64,000 bases of DNA from NCBI RefSeq assembly GCF_002117915.1, contig NZ_BDJB01000009.1, forward strand, positions 62,001-126,000, given 5' to 3'. Position numbers and translations under genes: made by a program. The notes under the pieces were generated by a model. That model saw only the letters and a list, made by a program, of their open reading frames with translations, was not told where the DNA came from and did no database searches. This document shows, piece after piece, positions 63,600 through 64,000 of this stretch; position 1 is the stretch's first letter, and every line of letters starts with the position of its first letter. The stretch is from Sphingomonas sp. TZW2008 (GTDB lineage: Bacteria > Pseudomonadota > Alphaproteobacteria > Sphingomonadales > Sphingomonadaceae).

Positions 63600-64000
63600 T
63601 TACGCCAGGACGACGTGCTGCAGGTCGAGCGGCTGAACATGCGTCAGCGGTGCGTAGGCGAGCAGCGGTGCCGCGTCCGACAGATCGTCGCCACCGCCAA
63701 CGAAGGCGCCGGCCGAAACCGATCCCATCGCCTGGCGGACGCTGTCGATCCCGCCGAGCAGCGCTGACGATTCTGCCGATGCCGGGCTGGTCGGCGCGAT
63801 GAAGCCCAGCTCTTCCAGCGTGGGCGCCGCTTCATAGACGCGGCCCGCGGCGAACGCGTCGGTCACCGTCGGCAGGTTGGACGTCGGTGCGCCGTTGTAG
63901 CGGTAGTAATACAGCCCGTTCTCCTCGCCCGCGAGCCGCAGCCCCGCGCTGAGATCGAGACCACCCTGGAGCACGACGCGCGACGTCGTCGCACTGTCGA
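63600..64000 (-). CDS. C-terminal part of an unidentified protein (start beyond right edge)
   Basis: The reading frame is open through the right edge, so the visible 133 residues are the C-terminal part. It is not recognised. It contains Gly/Leu-rich GGLDLSAGLRLAGEENG, the aromatic LYYYRYNGAPTSN, and a Ser/Ala/Gly-rich tail ending DLQHVVLA. The repeated small residues and YYYRYNG segment would suit an extracellular or surface protein, but this is only an impression. A GTG at 63974 could start a shorter protein, but upstream frame continuity argues against it. A terminator follows its stop. Confidence 0.6.
   Translation of the reverse strand, partial: DSATTSRVVLQGGLDLSAGLRLAGEENGLYYYRYNGAPTSNLPTVTDAFAAGRVYEAAPTLEELGFIAPTSPASAESSALLGGIDSVRQAMGSVSAGAFVGGGDDLSDAAPLLAYAPLTHVQPLDLQHVVLA

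Overview
The window is dense, high-GC chromosomal DNA from an alphaproteobacterium, most likely a sphingomonad. The evidence is the ftsE-ftsX-ydcF-plsC run behind an MJ0042 zinc-ribbon gene, hisC-tyrC diverging from metX-metW, lexA-moeA-moaC-trpC-trpD-trpG in one block, GapR (DUF2312), COQ9, an NDUFS4-type complex I subunit, and a GAAC-N7-GAAC type LexA operator. About 66 protein genes and one tRNA fill it. I saw no insertion sequence, prophage, integrase, CRISPR array or rRNA operon, so this reads as core chromosome with small accessory insertions.

Layout. 1-5991: lexA (cut by the left edge), moeA, moaC, trpC, trpD and trpG on the minus strand, with an opposite-strand secreted M24 peptidase between moeA and moaC. 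6186-8647: a small patch (exported four-cysteine protein, secreted MetX-fold hydrolase, glutathione transferase) separating trpG from trpE. 8693-13154: trpE, ppiD, tpiA and tRNA-Leu(GAG). 13276-17078: zinc-ribbon membrane protein and ftsE-ftsX-ydcF-plsC. 17075-21444: aromatic amino acid, histidine and methionine genes. 21463-26123: response regulator, HWE histidine kinase, ssb and feoAB with a candidate Fur site. 26161-37773: COQ9, transporter, old yellow enzyme, a DUF4136-M14-GNAT operon, rpmJ, HAD phosphatase, pyruvate kinase, amidohydrolase, gapR and a HerA-like ATPase. 37851-49775: yebC-ruvC-ruvA-(gfa)-(parA-like)-ruvB, ptsP, a RodZ-like gene, cpoB/ybgF, tilS and ftsH, closed by a strong terminator. 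49856-64000: DUF3667 protein, a CYP153-like P450 with a candidate operator, an ABC exporter, queG, a lipoprotein/EI24 pair, a PfkB kinase, hrpB, the NDUFS4-type subunit, corC, ybeY and phoH, and the 3' end of an unidentified gene at the right edge.

Many neighbouring genes overlap by 1 or 4 bases (ATGA, GTGA or TGATG junctions), so translational coupling is probably widespread. trpG, trpD, trpC and moaC are chained this way, as are ftsE-ftsX-ydcF-plsC, metX-GNAT-metW, ruvA-gfa, parA-ruvB, the DUF4136-M14-GNAT set and the ABC exporter. Most start codons chosen here rest on these junctions or on ribosome binding sites.

I found no clear undescribed defence or mobile system. The best leads are an orphan ParA-type ATPase and a GFA protein inside the ruv operon, an orphan HerA-like ATPase divergent from that operon, an unpaired P450 with a clear palindromic operator, the overlapping HWE kinase/regulator pair, and an operon joining a lipoprotein, a cytosolic-carboxypeptidase-like enzyme and an acetyltransferase.
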